From: Acidimicrobiia bacterium
GTDB taxonomy: Bacteria > Actinomycetota > Acidimicrobiia > IMCC26256 > PALSA-610
Length of the DNA stretch: 64,000 bases
Assembly: GCA_026002935.1 (NCBI GenBank)
Contig: BPGH01000001.1
Location: 297,965-361,964, forward strand
Direction: 5' to 3'
The notes under the pieces are model-generated. The model saw nothing but the letters and a program-made list of their open reading frames with translations, ran no database searches and was not told where the DNA came from. Position 1 is the stretch's first letter, and the number at the start of each line of letters is the position of its first letter. Position numbers and translations under genes: made by a program. Shown here in pieces: positions 16,912-24,793 of the stretch.

Positions 16912-18975
16912 GTGACCAGCACCCGCATCGGCCAGATCGCGATCCCCGCGGCGATCGTCGGCATCGTCGTGATGATGGTCGTGCCGCTGCCGACCCCGCT
17001 GATCGACCTGCTGCTGGTCTCCAACATCGGTCTCGCGACGCTCGCGCTGCTCGCGAGCATGTCGACGCGCCGGGTCCTCGACTTCTCGATCTTCCCGTCG
17101 TACCTGCTCATCGCGACGCTGTTCCGCCTCGCGCTCAACGTGTCCGTCACCCGGCTGGTGCTGCTCGACGGCTACGCGGGGAAGGTCGTCGAGGCGTTCG
17201 GGCACTTCGTGATCGGCGGCTCGGTGATCGTCGGCCTCGTGATCTTCCTGATCCTCATCGTGATCCAGTTCATCGTGATCACGAACGGCGCCGGGCGGGT
17301 CGCCGAGGTCGCCGCCCGCTTCACCCTCGACGCCATGCCCGGCAAGCAGATGGCGATCGACGCCGACCTCAACGCCGGGATCATCGACGAGGACGTCGCG
17401 AAGCTCCGCCGCAAGGAGATCGCCGACGAGGCCGACTTCTACGGCGCGATGGACGGCGCCTCGAAGTTCGTGAAGGGCGACGCCATCGCGGCGATCGTGA
17501 TCGTGCTGATCAACCTGATCGGCGGCTTCGCGGTCGGCGTCATGCAGAAGGGCATGTCGTTCACGGAGGCGATCGAGACCTACAGCCTCCTCACGGTCGG
17601 CGACGGGCTCGTCGCGCAGATCCCGGCGCTGCTCATCTCGCTGTCGTCCGGTCTCATCGTGACGCGCGCCGCGACGGAGAGCGACCTCGGCACCGACCTG
17701 CTGCACCAGTTCACCCGCCACCGCCGCACGCTGCAGCTCGCCGGCGCGGCGATCTGCGCGACGGCGATCACGCCCGGCCTGCCCAAGCCGCCGTTCCTGC
17801 TCGTCGGCGGCGCGCTGCTGCTCATCGCGAGCCGGATCCCCGGCGAGGGCGAGGCCGAGGCCCGCGCGGCGGAGGAGGCGGCCGCGGCCGCCGCGGCCGC
17901 GGCACGCGAGCCCGCACCCGACTCCCCCGAGCACATCGCGACCGAGATGCGCGTCGAGCCGCTCGAGCTCGAGCTGTCGTACGACCTCATCGACCTCGTC
18001 GACCCCGCGCGCGGCGGCGACCTGCTCGACCGCGTGCGGGCGCTGCGCCGGAAGCTCGCACTGGAGCTCGGCATCGTCATCCCGCTCGTGCGCACCCGCG
18101 ACAACCTCGACCTGCCGGCCCACACCTACGCGGTGCGCGTGCACGGCGTCGAGACCGGGCGCGGCGAGGCGCCACCCGGGCACGTGCTCGTGCTCGGCGA
18201 CGACCTGCCCAACCTCCCCGGGATGGCGACGCGCGAGCCGGTCTTCGGCCTGCCCGCGCGGTGGGTGCCGGTCGAGTTCCGCCACCAGGCGGAGATCACG
18301 GGTGCGACCGTCGTCGACCGCGCGTCGGTGGTCACCACCCACCTGGCCGAGATCGTGCGCCGCAACGCCGCCCGGCTGCTCAGCCGCCAGGACGTGAAGA
18401 TGCTCCTCGACATGGTCAAGCAGTCGGACCCGATCGTCGTCGACGAGCTCAACGGCGCGAACGTCACCACCGGCGAGATCCAGCGGGTGCTGCAGCTGCT
18501 GCTCGACGAAGGGATCGGCATCCGCGACATCGTGCGGATCCTGGAGGTCGTCGGGGAGCGCTCCCGGGTGACGAAGGACACCGAGCAGATCGCGGAGGCG
18601 GTGCGCACCGCGCTCGGCCCCGCGATCTCGGCGTCCTACGCGCGCGACGGCCGCCTGCCGGTGCTGACCCTCGAGCCGGTCATCGAGCACTCGCTCGCCG
18701 AGTCGCTGCGCACGAGCGAGCACGGCTCGTACCTCGCGCTGGAGCCCGGCGTGGCCGAGGCGCTCGCGCTCGCGATCGCGCGCGAGGCCGAGGCCGCCGA
18801 GATGAAGGGCGTCGAGCCGGTGTTCGTCTGCGCCGCCCAGCTGCGCCCGGCGATGCGGCGGCTCCTGCGCGCCGCGGCGCCGCGGCTGCCCGTCCTCGCG
18901 TACACGGAGCTCGGCTCGCAGCTCGAGCTCGAGACCATCGGAGTGGTGAACCTTGGCCAGCCAGCTGCGGTTTGA
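16912..18975 (+). CDS. flhA: Flagellar export apparatus protein FlhA
   Basis: The 687-aa protein has about eight N-terminal membrane helices and a large cytoplasmic domain. Signatures include 'PTPLIDLLLVSNIGLATLAL', 'FSIFPSYLLIATLFRLALNV', 'NGAGRVAEVAARFTLDAMPG' and 'EADFYGAMDGASKFVKGDAI'. FlhA forms the nonameric export ring that receives chaperone-substrate complexes. An Ala-rich linker near residues 320-335 joins membrane and cytoplasmic parts. Its end overlaps the next gene by 23 bp. Confidence 0.97.
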   Translation: MTSTRIGQIAIPAAIVGIVVMMVVPLPTPLIDLLLVSNIGLATLALLASMSTRRVLDFSIFPSYLLIATLFRLALNVSVTRLVLLDGYAGKVVEAFGHFVIGGSVIVGLVIFLILIVIQFIVITNGAGRVAEVAARFTLDAMPGKQMAIDADLNAGIIDEDVAKLRRKEIADEADFYGAMDGASKFVKGDAIAAIVIVLINLIGGFAVGVMQKGMSFTEAIETYSLLTVGDGLVAQIPALLISLSSGLIVTRAATESDLGTDLLHQFTRHRRTLQLAGAAICATAITPGLPKPPFLLVGGALLLIASRIPGEGEAEARAAEEAAAAAAAAAREPAPDSPEHIATEMRVEPLELELSYDLIDLVDPARGGDLLDRVRALRRKLALELGIVIPLVRTRDNLDLPAHTYAVRVHGVETGRGEAPPGHVLVLGDDLPNLPGMATREPVFGLPARWVPVEFRHQAEITGATVVDRASVVTTHLAEIVRRNAARLLSRQDVKMLLDMVKQSDPIVVDELNGANVTTGEIQRVLQLLLDEGIGIRDIVRILEVVGERSRVTKDTEQIAEAVRTALGPAISASYARDGRLPVLTLEPVIEHSLAESLRTSEHGSYLALEPGVAEALALAIAREAEAAEMKGVEPVFVCAAQLRPAMRRLLRAAAPRLPVLAYTELGSQLELETIGVVNLGQPAAV

Positions 18976-20455
18976 AGGCGCCGTCCTCGAGGACGTGCTG
19001 GAGCAGGTCCGGCGCGACGTCGGCCGCGGCGCGCGCATCGTCGCCGCTCACCGGGTGCGCAAGGGCGGCATCGCCGGATTCTTCGCGCGCGAGCACTTCG
19101 AGGTGATCGTGGAGGCGCCCGGGCCCGAGGTGGAGGAGGAGGCGGCGCGCCCGGCCGCGCCCGCCGCGGGCCGCGACCGGCGCGCCGGCACCGGCCGGGT
19201 GCGGGTGCCGGCGTCGATCCTCGACCTCGCGGAGGCGGTGAACGAGACCGAGCGGGCGGCGCCCGACATCGACCTGGTGGACGGCCCGCGCCCCGCGATC
19301 GAACCGCGCCCGTCCACCGAGTCCGCGGCCTTCGCCGACGTGCTCGAGCGGATCGCCGCGGTGGCCGACGGCGGCGACGACCCGGGCGGCCGGGGCGGCA
19401 CGGGCGGCGACAGCCGCGGCACGGGCGGCGACGACCGCGGCACGGCCACGCGGACCGTGCACATCGACGACGACCGCGCCCACCGGGCCGACGACCGCGG
19501 CACGGCCGCGCGGACCGTGCACATCGACGACGACCGCGCCCACCGGGCCGACGAGCCCGACGCGCGGCCGGCGGCCGCCGGGACCGGCCGGGCCCGCCGG
19601 GCCGGGCGCGAGGACGCACCCGACGGCGACGGCCGGGCCGGGCGGCGCGGCCGGGCCGCGGCGGCCCCGGGCCGCGGCTCCCGGCCGGTCGCGGTCGCGA
19701 CCGGCGTGCTCGACCACCCCGGCCCCGCCGCCGAGACCGACGAGATCGTGGTCGAACCGCCGGCGACCCCCGGCCGGCGCGCCCCGCGCCGTGCCGACGA
19801 GGTGATCGAGCGGCCCGAGAACGCGCTCGTGCGGCTGGGCGTGCCGGCGCGGCTCGTGCCGCGCGGCGTCGGCATGCGCGAGCTGCAGGGCGCGCTGGTC
19901 GAGACGATGTCGCGGCTGCCGGCGCCGCCCCCGCTGCCCGACGCGCCGGGGGTCGTGGTCGCGGTCGTGGGCGCGGGCGCCGAGCCGGTGCTGCTCGCGC
20001 GCGAGCTCGCGGCCGAGATCGGGACCGACCCCGACTGCGTCGTGCTCGCGGTCCCCCAGCAGCTCGGCGGCGGCGTGCCGGCGTGGCTGCAGGTGTGCGA
20101 CGCGGCGACGGCGGAGGAGCGCCGCCGGTCGTGGCGGCGCCGGGCGCACCCGACGGTCGTCGCGTGCAGCCTGCCCGCGGCGACGGGCCGGGGCGCGCTG
20201 GGCTGGGCGCGCGAGATCCTCGACCACCTCGAGCCGACGTGCACGTGGGCGATCGTCGACGCCGGGTGGAAGTGCGAGGACGTCCAGCACTGGGCCGACG
20301 CGCTGGGCGGCATCGACGTGATGGCGCTCACCAACCTCGAGGAGACGGTGAGCCCCGCCGCCGTGCTCGACCTCGGGATCCCCGTCGGCCGGCTCGACGA
20401 CCGGGTCGCGACCCCGGTCGCGTGGGCCGAGCTGCTGCTCGAACGGATGCGCTGA
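18953..20455 (+). CDS. FlhF-like protein with degenerate GTPase domain
   Basis: The 500-aa product starts at TTG 18953. The N-terminus ('EDVLEQVRRDVGRGARIVAA') resembles the FlhF N-domain. Residues about 100-285 are low-complexity, charged, and contain a duplicated 20-residue unit. The C-terminal 215 residues follow the SRP-GTPase order but key motifs are lost. The P-loop region reads 'VVVAVVGAGAEPVLLAREL' without GKTT. 'AIVDAGWKCED' stands where DTAGR is expected, and 'MALTNLEETVSPAAVL' where TKLDE is expected. FlhF sets flagellar position and number. Here GTP binding is probably lost, so a scaffold role is inferred. Confidence 0.75.
   Translation: MASQLRFEGAVLEDVLEQVRRDVGRGARIVAAHRVRKGGIAGFFAREHFEVIVEAPGPEVEEEAARPAAPAAGRDRRAGTGRVRVPASILDLAEAVNETERAAPDIDLVDGPRPAIEPRPSTESAAFADVLERIAAVADGGDDPGGRGGTGGDSRGTGGDDRGTATRTVHIDDDRAHRADDRGTAARTVHIDDDRAHRADEPDARPAAAGTGRARRAGREDAPDGDGRAGRRGRAAAAPGRGSRPVAVATGVLDHPGPAAETDEIVVEPPATPGRRAPRRADEVIERPENALVRLGVPARLVPRGVGMRELQGALVETMSRLPAPPPLPDAPGVVVAVVGAGAEPVLLARELAAEIGTDPDCVVLAVPQQLGGGVPAWLQVCDAATAEERRRSWRRRAHPTVVACSLPAATGRGALGWAREILDHLEPTCTWAIVDAGWKCEDVQHWADALGGIDVMALTNLEETVSPAAVLDLGIPVGRLDDRVATPVAWAELLLERMR
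19431..19550 (+). repeat. Two-copy 60-bp in-frame tandem duplication
   Basis: Two adjacent 60-bp units differ at one base in the compared stretch, and each encodes 'TVHIDDDRAHRAD' with flanking 'DRGTA'. It lies in the low-complexity linker of the FlhF-like gene and keeps the frame. A degenerate partial unit precedes it. Confidence 0.85.
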
Positions 20456-20464
20456 GGACCGGGG

Positions 20465-20794
20465 ATGCGCCGCCCGACCGTCGACCCCGCCTTCACGTTC
20501 GGCATCAGCCTGGTGGTGTCGCTCGTGCTGTGGTGGCCGACGCTGCGCGCGCTCCTCGACGGCAACGTCGACATCACCGACGCCGGGCTGCGCTACCTCG
20601 GCGCGCTCGCGCTGTCGTGGTGCGGCGTGTACTTCGTCGCGTCGCTCGTGGCGATGTACGCGTCGCAGCCGCCGCCCGAACCGCCGCGGCCGCCCCGGCC
20701 GCCGCACCCGCTGCGGCGGGCCGAGGACCGGGCCGGCAGCGGGGTGCCACCGGCCGGCACGGGCGGCGAGTCGCGCGACGTGCCCGCGGCGTGA
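20465..20794 (+). CDS. Small two-helix membrane protein of the flagellar operon
   Basis: The 109-aa protein starts 9 bp after the FlhF-like gene and is the last co-directional gene of the flagellar block. It has two hydrophobic helices ('FGISLVVSLVLWWPTLRALL' and 'LGALALSWCGVYFVASLVAM') and a Pro/Arg-rich cytoplasmic-type tail. No family is recognised. Position suggests co-expression with flhA, but no direct function can be assigned. Confidence 0.65.
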   Translation: MRRPTVDPAFTFGISLVVSLVLWWPTLRALLDGNVDITDAGLRYLGALALSWCGVYFVASLVAMYASQPPPEPPRPPRPPHPLRRAEDRAGSGVPPAGTGGESRDVPAA

Positions 20795-20858
20795 GCGGGC
20801 TGTGCCGCGTCGCCGGGCGTCGTGCCCGCGCCGTGGGCCGGCGGACGCCGCGTCGCCG

Positions 20859-20884
20859 CGCCCCCCGGGCCGGGGAGCGCCGCG
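20859..20884. terminator. Possible terminator between convergent genes
   Basis: GCGCCCCCCGG and GGGGAGCGC form a near-perfect GC hairpin with one mismatch, between the end of the flagellar block and the end of the minus-strand whiB-like gene. No T tract follows. Confidence 0.3.
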
Positions 20885-20890
20885 TGGTGT

Positions 20891-21148
20891 TCAGGCCGCG
20901 GCGCGGCGGGCCTTGCGGGCCTGCTTCTGGCGGCGCCGCACGAGGCGGTGGCGCTCCAGCGCGGTGAGGCCGCCGAACACGCCGTCGGGCTGGCGGGTCT
21001 CGATCGCCCACTCCAGGCACTCCGACGCCACCGGGCAGGCCGCGCACACGGCGCGCGCCGCGTCGGCGTCGGCTTCCGACGCCGGGAAGAACAAGTCGGT
21101 GTCGAGGTCGCGGCAGGCCGCGTCGGCCCGCCAGTCGGTTCGCGCCAT
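20891..21148 (-). CDS. WhiB-like iron-sulfur transcription factor
   Basis: The 85-aa protein has the WhiB layout: a first Cys in 'AACRDLDTDLFFP', then C-x2-C-x5-C in 'CAACPVASEC', the turn 'GVFGGLT' (Phe in place of the common Trp) and a basic C-terminus 'RRRQKQARKARR'. The four Cys bind a [4Fe-4S] cluster that senses NO/O2, and the family interacts with region 4 of the main sigma factor. The family is restricted to actinobacteria and their phages. It lies downstream of pepF on the same strand, separated by a tandem-repeat array. Confidence 0.93.
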   Translation of the reverse strand: MARTDWRADAACRDLDTDLFFPASEADADAARAVCAACPVASECLEWAIETRQPDGVFGGLTALERHRLVRRRQKQARKARRAAA

Positions 21149-21240
21149 AGGACGGGTTCCAACCGGCGGGCGGCGCCCCGCATTCCCGCCCGTGGTCGCG
21201 CCCGTGTCGGTCGGGCGCCCCTGATCCGGGCCTCGCCCGC

Positions 21241-21420
21241 GGTACCCGTCACCCCGCGGCCCGCTCGCCCCCGGTACCCGTCAACCCGCGGCCGGGTCGC
21301 CGCCAGCGCCCGTCACCGCCGGTACCCGTCACCCCGCGGCCGGCTCGCCGCCGGTACCGGTCACCCCGCGGCCGGGTCGCCGCCAGTGCCCGTCACCGCC
21401 CGTACCCGTCACCCCGCGGC
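21241..21420. repeat. 80-bp higher-order tandem repeat
   Basis: The array is built of a 32-bp unit (GGTACCCGTCACCCCGCGGC plus 12 more bases), a second 32-bp variant, and a 16-bp unit (AGYGCCCGTCACCGCC). This 80-bp block occupies 21241-21320 and 21321-21400 with five mismatches by eye, and a third block begins at 21401. The third copy supplies the stop codon and last residues of pepF. The period is not a multiple of three, so the array is not coding throughout. Confidence 0.9.
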
Positions 21421-23223
21421 GGGGACGCCGCCGGGCCCGTCGCAACGGGCCGCGCGGGCGACGAAGTCCTCGACGTGGCCGGTGACCACGGCGAGGCTCG
21501 ACGCCCAGAACTCGCCGGCTCGCACGTCGAATCCGAACCGCTGCGCGAGCGTCGCGGCGTCGGCCATGCCGGTGCTCGCGAGCAGGTCCTCGTAACCGGC
21601 GCGGAAGCGATCGGGGTCGTCGCGGTAGCGCGCGAACAACCCGATGCCGAACAGCAGACCGTAGGTGTACGGCCAGTTGTAGAACGGCGTGTAGTAGTGG
21701 GGCTTGACCGCCCACATGTACTCGTGACGGTGGTCGGGGTGGAGGCCGTCGCCGTAGGCGGCCTCCTGCGCGTCGAGCATGGCCGCGTTGAGCTCCCGCA
21801 CCGACAGCGCGGTGCGGCGCCGGCGCCGGCACAGCTCGAGCTCGAACAGGAATCGGCTGTGGATGTCGACCACGACCTGGCTGGCGTTCACGAGATAGGT
21901 GTCGAGGAGCGCGAGCCGTTCGCCGTCGTCGAGCACCCGGGCGACCGACTCCTCGAACAGCAGCGTCTCGCAGAAGATCGACGCAGTCTCCGCGAGCGCC
22001 ATCGGGGTGCGCCGTTGCAACGGCGTGCGGGCGGCGAGCGCGACGTTGTGGAACGCGTGGCCGAGCTCGTGAGCGAGGGTCGAGACCGAGTCGAGGCTGC
22101 CGTCGAAGTTCATCATGACCCGGCTCACGTCGCCGTCGACGCCCATGCAGTACGCGCCGCCGCGCTTGCCGTCCCGGATCTCGGCGTCGACCCAGCGTTC
22201 GTCGAAGGCGCGTGACGCGAGCCCGGCGAGACGCGGCGAGAACCCGCCGAAGGCGTCGCGCACGAGCCGGGTCGCGTCGTCCCAGGTGCGTTCGGCCGCG
22301 GCGCCGACGGGCGCGAAGAGGTCCCACCAGGGCAGGCCGCCGCCGTGGCCGAGGAGCGCGGCCTTCGCCCGGAAGTAGCGGCGGAAGTCGGGCAGCGAGG
22401 CGACGACCGCCTCCGTCATCGCGTCGAGGGTCGCTCGGTCGACGTGGTTGACGCGCAGCGCCGGCTCCAGGTCGTCGGTGAAGCCACGCCGGCGGTTGAG
22501 CACCGCCTGCTCGCCCTTGGCGCCGTTGAGCGCGGCGGCGAGCGGCACCGCGACGGTCTCCCACGCGGCGAGCTCGCCCTCGTAGGCGGCGCGCCGGCGG
22601 GCCGCGTCGGGGTGCGTCGCGAGGCCGCGCGCCATGGCCATCGGGACACGCTCGCCGGCGACGTCCACCATGAGCTGCGACGACACGTCGCCGTGCAGGC
22701 GCGCCCACGCGAGCGAACCGGACGGCGCGAGCTCGGCCGCGAGCGACTCCTCGGCCTCGCTCATCTGGTGGCGTGCGTTGTCGGCCGCGGTGCGCAACGC
22801 GAACTCGTGCTCGGCCGCGAGCGCGCTGCGCGAGACGAACGGGTCGACGCCCAGGGCCGCGACCCACGCGCCCAGCCGCTTGGTGAGCGGGCCGAGCGCG
22901 GCCGTACGCGTCTGGAGCTCGACGAGGTGCGCGGCCGCGGCGTCGTCGCGGCTGTCGGTGGTGACGAGCCCGTAGAGATAGGCGTTGACCGGGCGCAATC
23001 GGCGCTGGAGGTCGTTGGACGCGCCGATGACGGTGTCGAGGAGTTGCACGTCGGCGTCGGTGACCGGCCGGGGCGCGGTCGCGCCGATGCCGTGCTCGTC
23101 GAACAGCGCGACGAGCCGGTCCACGTCCGCGTAGACGCCTTCGAGCGCGGCGGTGAAGGCGCGGTCGTCGAGACCGGCGAAGACGGGCGTGAGGTCCCAG
23201 CGCGGCGGGGCGGTCGTGGCCAC
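21409..23223 (-). CDS. pepF: Oligoendopeptidase F (M3 metallopeptidase)
   Basis: The 604-aa protein has the M3 zinc site in 'VSTLAHELGHAFHNVALAAR' (HEXGH), the upstream 'GAYCMGVDGDVSRVMMNFDG', and the downstream glutamate region 'LAETASIFCETLLFE'. The C-terminal 'VKPHYYTPFYNWPYTYGLLF' matches the substrate-binding Tyr/His region of PepF. There is no signal peptide, so it is a cytoplasmic oligopeptide-trimming enzyme. It starts at GTG 23223. The stop falls inside the tandem repeat, so the C-terminal 'PGGVPAAG' is repeat-derived. Confidence 0.95.
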   Translation of the reverse strand: MATTAPPRWDLTPVFAGLDDRAFTAALEGVYADVDRLVALFDEHGIGATAPRPVTDADVQLLDTVIGASNDLQRRLRPVNAYLYGLVTTDSRDDAAAAHLVELQTRTAALGPLTKRLGAWVAALGVDPFVSRSALAAEHEFALRTAADNARHQMSEAEESLAAELAPSGSLAWARLHGDVSSQLMVDVAGERVPMAMARGLATHPDAARRRAAYEGELAAWETVAVPLAAALNGAKGEQAVLNRRRGFTDDLEPALRVNHVDRATLDAMTEAVVASLPDFRRYFRAKAALLGHGGGLPWWDLFAPVGAAAERTWDDATRLVRDAFGGFSPRLAGLASRAFDERWVDAEIRDGKRGGAYCMGVDGDVSRVMMNFDGSLDSVSTLAHELGHAFHNVALAARTPLQRRTPMALAETASIFCETLLFEESVARVLDDGERLALLDTYLVNASQVVVDIHSRFLFELELCRRRRRTALSVRELNAAMLDAQEAAYGDGLHPDHRHEYMWAVKPHYYTPFYNWPYTYGLLFGIGLFARYRDDPDRFRAGYEDLLASTGMADAATLAQRFGFDVRAGEFWASSLAVVTGHVEDFVARAARCDGPGGVPAAG

Positions 23224-23307
23224 GGCCGCACGGTAGCGGCGGCCCGTGGCGTGCGGCGGCCCGAGGCGCCGGGGGCGGCCGGGGCGTGCGGCGGCCCGGG
23301 GCCGGTG

Positions 23308-24012
23308 TCAGCGGGCCCGGGCCCGCACGGTCGCGCGACCGCCGCCGTCGAAAAGGGTGACGGTCCCCGCCTCGCGCTCGAAGCGCGTCGTGGCGGCGAG
23401 CGCGGCGAGGAACACTCGCTCCTGCTCCATCACGCCGTCGGGCTGCGGACAGTGCGCGCGCGTGGTGGCGAGCGGCCCCAGCACGATCGCCGGCCCGTCG
23501 TGCGTGTAGGTGCCGCCGAACCGGTTGCAGCCGGCGTGCCCGCGCACGTCGCCGTCGGGGGTGAGCGCGAGCGTGATGCGCGTGCCGTCGAGCACCCCCA
23601 CGAACGCGTCGCGCGCCGCGTCGAGGTAGCCGGTGACCTCGTACTCGCCCGCGGGGGTCGCGGGTTCGGGCGCGAACTCGAGCAGCGGCCGGCCGCCGCC
23701 GTCGGCGAGCACGAGCACCCCGGACGGGTCGAGGTCCCAGGTGCGCACCGCGGCGAGCGCGGCGAGGTACGCCTGCTCGGTGCGCATCGCGTCGGGCGGG
23801 CCCGCCATGCAGGTCGTCAGCGCGTCCCCGACGGTGAGCGTGCTGCCCGCGACCTGCACCGGCGCGCCGTAGCGGTTGACACCGGCCGAGCCGCCGACGC
23901 GGCCGCCCTCGAAGCGCGCGGTGACGGCGACGCCGGGCGGGACACCAAAGCCGCGGGCGCGCGTGAGCACCCACGCGGAGCCGTCGAGGTCGTCGGGCGC
24001 GGGCGAGCCCAC
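23308..24012 (-). CDS. Tandem META/HslJ-like domain protein
   Basis: The 234-aa protein has two copies of a META-like domain. Each has the 'G..G.NRYGAPVQVAGSTLTV' or 'GHAGCNRFGGTYTHDGPAIV' core and a following 'ALAA..' segment: 'TTCMAGPPDAMRTEQAYLAAL' in the first half and 'THRAHCPQPDGVMEQERVFL'-type sequence (TTRAHC) in the second. META domains are usually exported; no signal peptide is visible here with the GTG start at 24012. Its function is unknown. It sits 84 bp upstream of pepF on the same strand. Confidence 0.8.
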   Translation of the reverse strand: MGSPAPDDLDGSAWVLTRARGFGVPPGVAVTARFEGGRVGGSAGVNRYGAPVQVAGSTLTVGDALTTCMAGPPDAMRTEQAYLAALAAVRTWDLDPSGVLVLADGGGRPLLEFAPEPATPAGEYEVTGYLDAARDAFVGVLDGTRITLALTPDGDVRGHAGCNRFGGTYTHDGPAIVLGPLATTRAHCPQPDGVMEQERVFLAALAATTRFEREAGTVTLFDGGGRATVRARAR

Positions 24013-24060
24013 GGACCCATCCTGCCCCGGTCGCGACCCGTCCGGGCCGCGTGGCCGTCG

Positions 24061-24101
24061 GTGGTCACCCCCTGCGCGTCATCCCGTGCTCCGGTGCCCA
24101 C
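24061..24101 (+). repeat. Palindromic dispersed repeat, copy 2 (degenerate)
   Basis: GTGGTCACC (24061-24069) and GGTGCCCAC (24093-24101) flank a 23-nt spacer with the CGCG-TCAT-CCGT core of the family. One arm position is mismatched. It lies in the 307-bp gap between the META gene and tRNA-Lys; besides the two palindromes nothing else is seen in that gap. Confidence 0.55.
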
Positions 24102-24136
24102 GGCGGGTTGCGCCGGGCCCGCCGACCGGCCGCTCC

Positions 24137-24178
24137 GTGGTCACCTCCGGCGCGACATCTCGTCACTGCGGTGACCAC
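24137..24178 (+). repeat. Palindromic dispersed repeat, copy 3
   Basis: Perfect 9-bp arms GTGGTCACC (24137-24145) and GGTGACCAC (24170-24178) enclose a 24-nt spacer, as in the copy at 10269. The spacers share CGACAT and a following CGT. Confidence 0.7.
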
Positions 24179-24318
24179 GTGCGGCGGGCCCGCGGGCGGG
24201 CCCGCGGTCGTGCGGCGGCGCTCGGGACACGGCGCGCCGTGCCACGCCACGGCGCGCAGATCCTGGGGCCGCCGCTGGCGGTGATCGAGGGCGCGACCCG
24301 CAGGGGTGAGCGCCGGGG

Positions 24319-24391
24319 TGGGTCGCCAGGGACTCGAACCCTGAACCTGCGGGTTAAAAGCCCGTTGCTCTGCCAGTTGAGCTAGCGACCC
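24319..24391 (-). tRNA. tRNA-Lys(TTT)
   Basis: The reverse strand folds as acceptor GGGTCGC/GCGACCC, D-arm GCTC-AACTGGCA-GAGC, anticodon loop CTTTTAA and T-arm CAGGG-TTCGAGT-CCCTG, with discriminator A at 24319. The anticodon stem has an A-C mismatch at its top pair (27-43). No CCA is encoded. Confidence 0.95.
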
Positions 24392-24793
24392 GGCGGGACC
24401 GCGACATCGGACGTGAATCCCTCCGCCGAGGTCTCCGTGGAATTGGGCAGGCGGCGCCTTGCCCTCGGGGTGCCGTGCGCCCGCCACCCAGGCTATTGGC
24501 CCGGCGAGGCGCGGCCGACCCGCGGTGCGGTCGGTGGGCGTCGGCCCGGGCGGACGGGGAGCACCCGGCGTGGCTACCCGCGCAGTGCCAGCAGCGAACG
24601 GCGACCTGCGGCCCGAACCCCCCCACGAGCGGTGTGCGCGTCATCGGGACGCGCCGCGCGCGGGGCCGTCGAGGGAGTCCCACTCCGTCCCTACGATCGC
24701 GTGTCGACAACACTGCCGTCGGGGCGGTGGGCGGATGGCGGATGCGCCCCGTGCAGCCGAGGAGCCGCCCCTCGGTTCGAGAAGGAAGGAGCC
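24392..24793. other. 402-bp gene-free leader between tRNA-Lys and cassette
   Basis: No credible gene is seen; the open frames here are arginine-rich and lack ribosome sites. It contains TACGAT (about 24693-24698), a possible -10 box about 95 nt before the GTG at 24794, and the ribosome site GGAAGGAG just before that GTG. No integrase, terminal repeat or duplicated tRNA end was seen. Confidence 0.4.

Noticed and set aside
18321-18345. Another copy of the GTGGTCACC element inside flhA
   Set aside because: Only a single arm is present and it lies in conserved coding sequence.
21241-21420. CRISPR array
   Set aside because: The repeats are directly adjacent with no unique spacers and no cas genes nearby.
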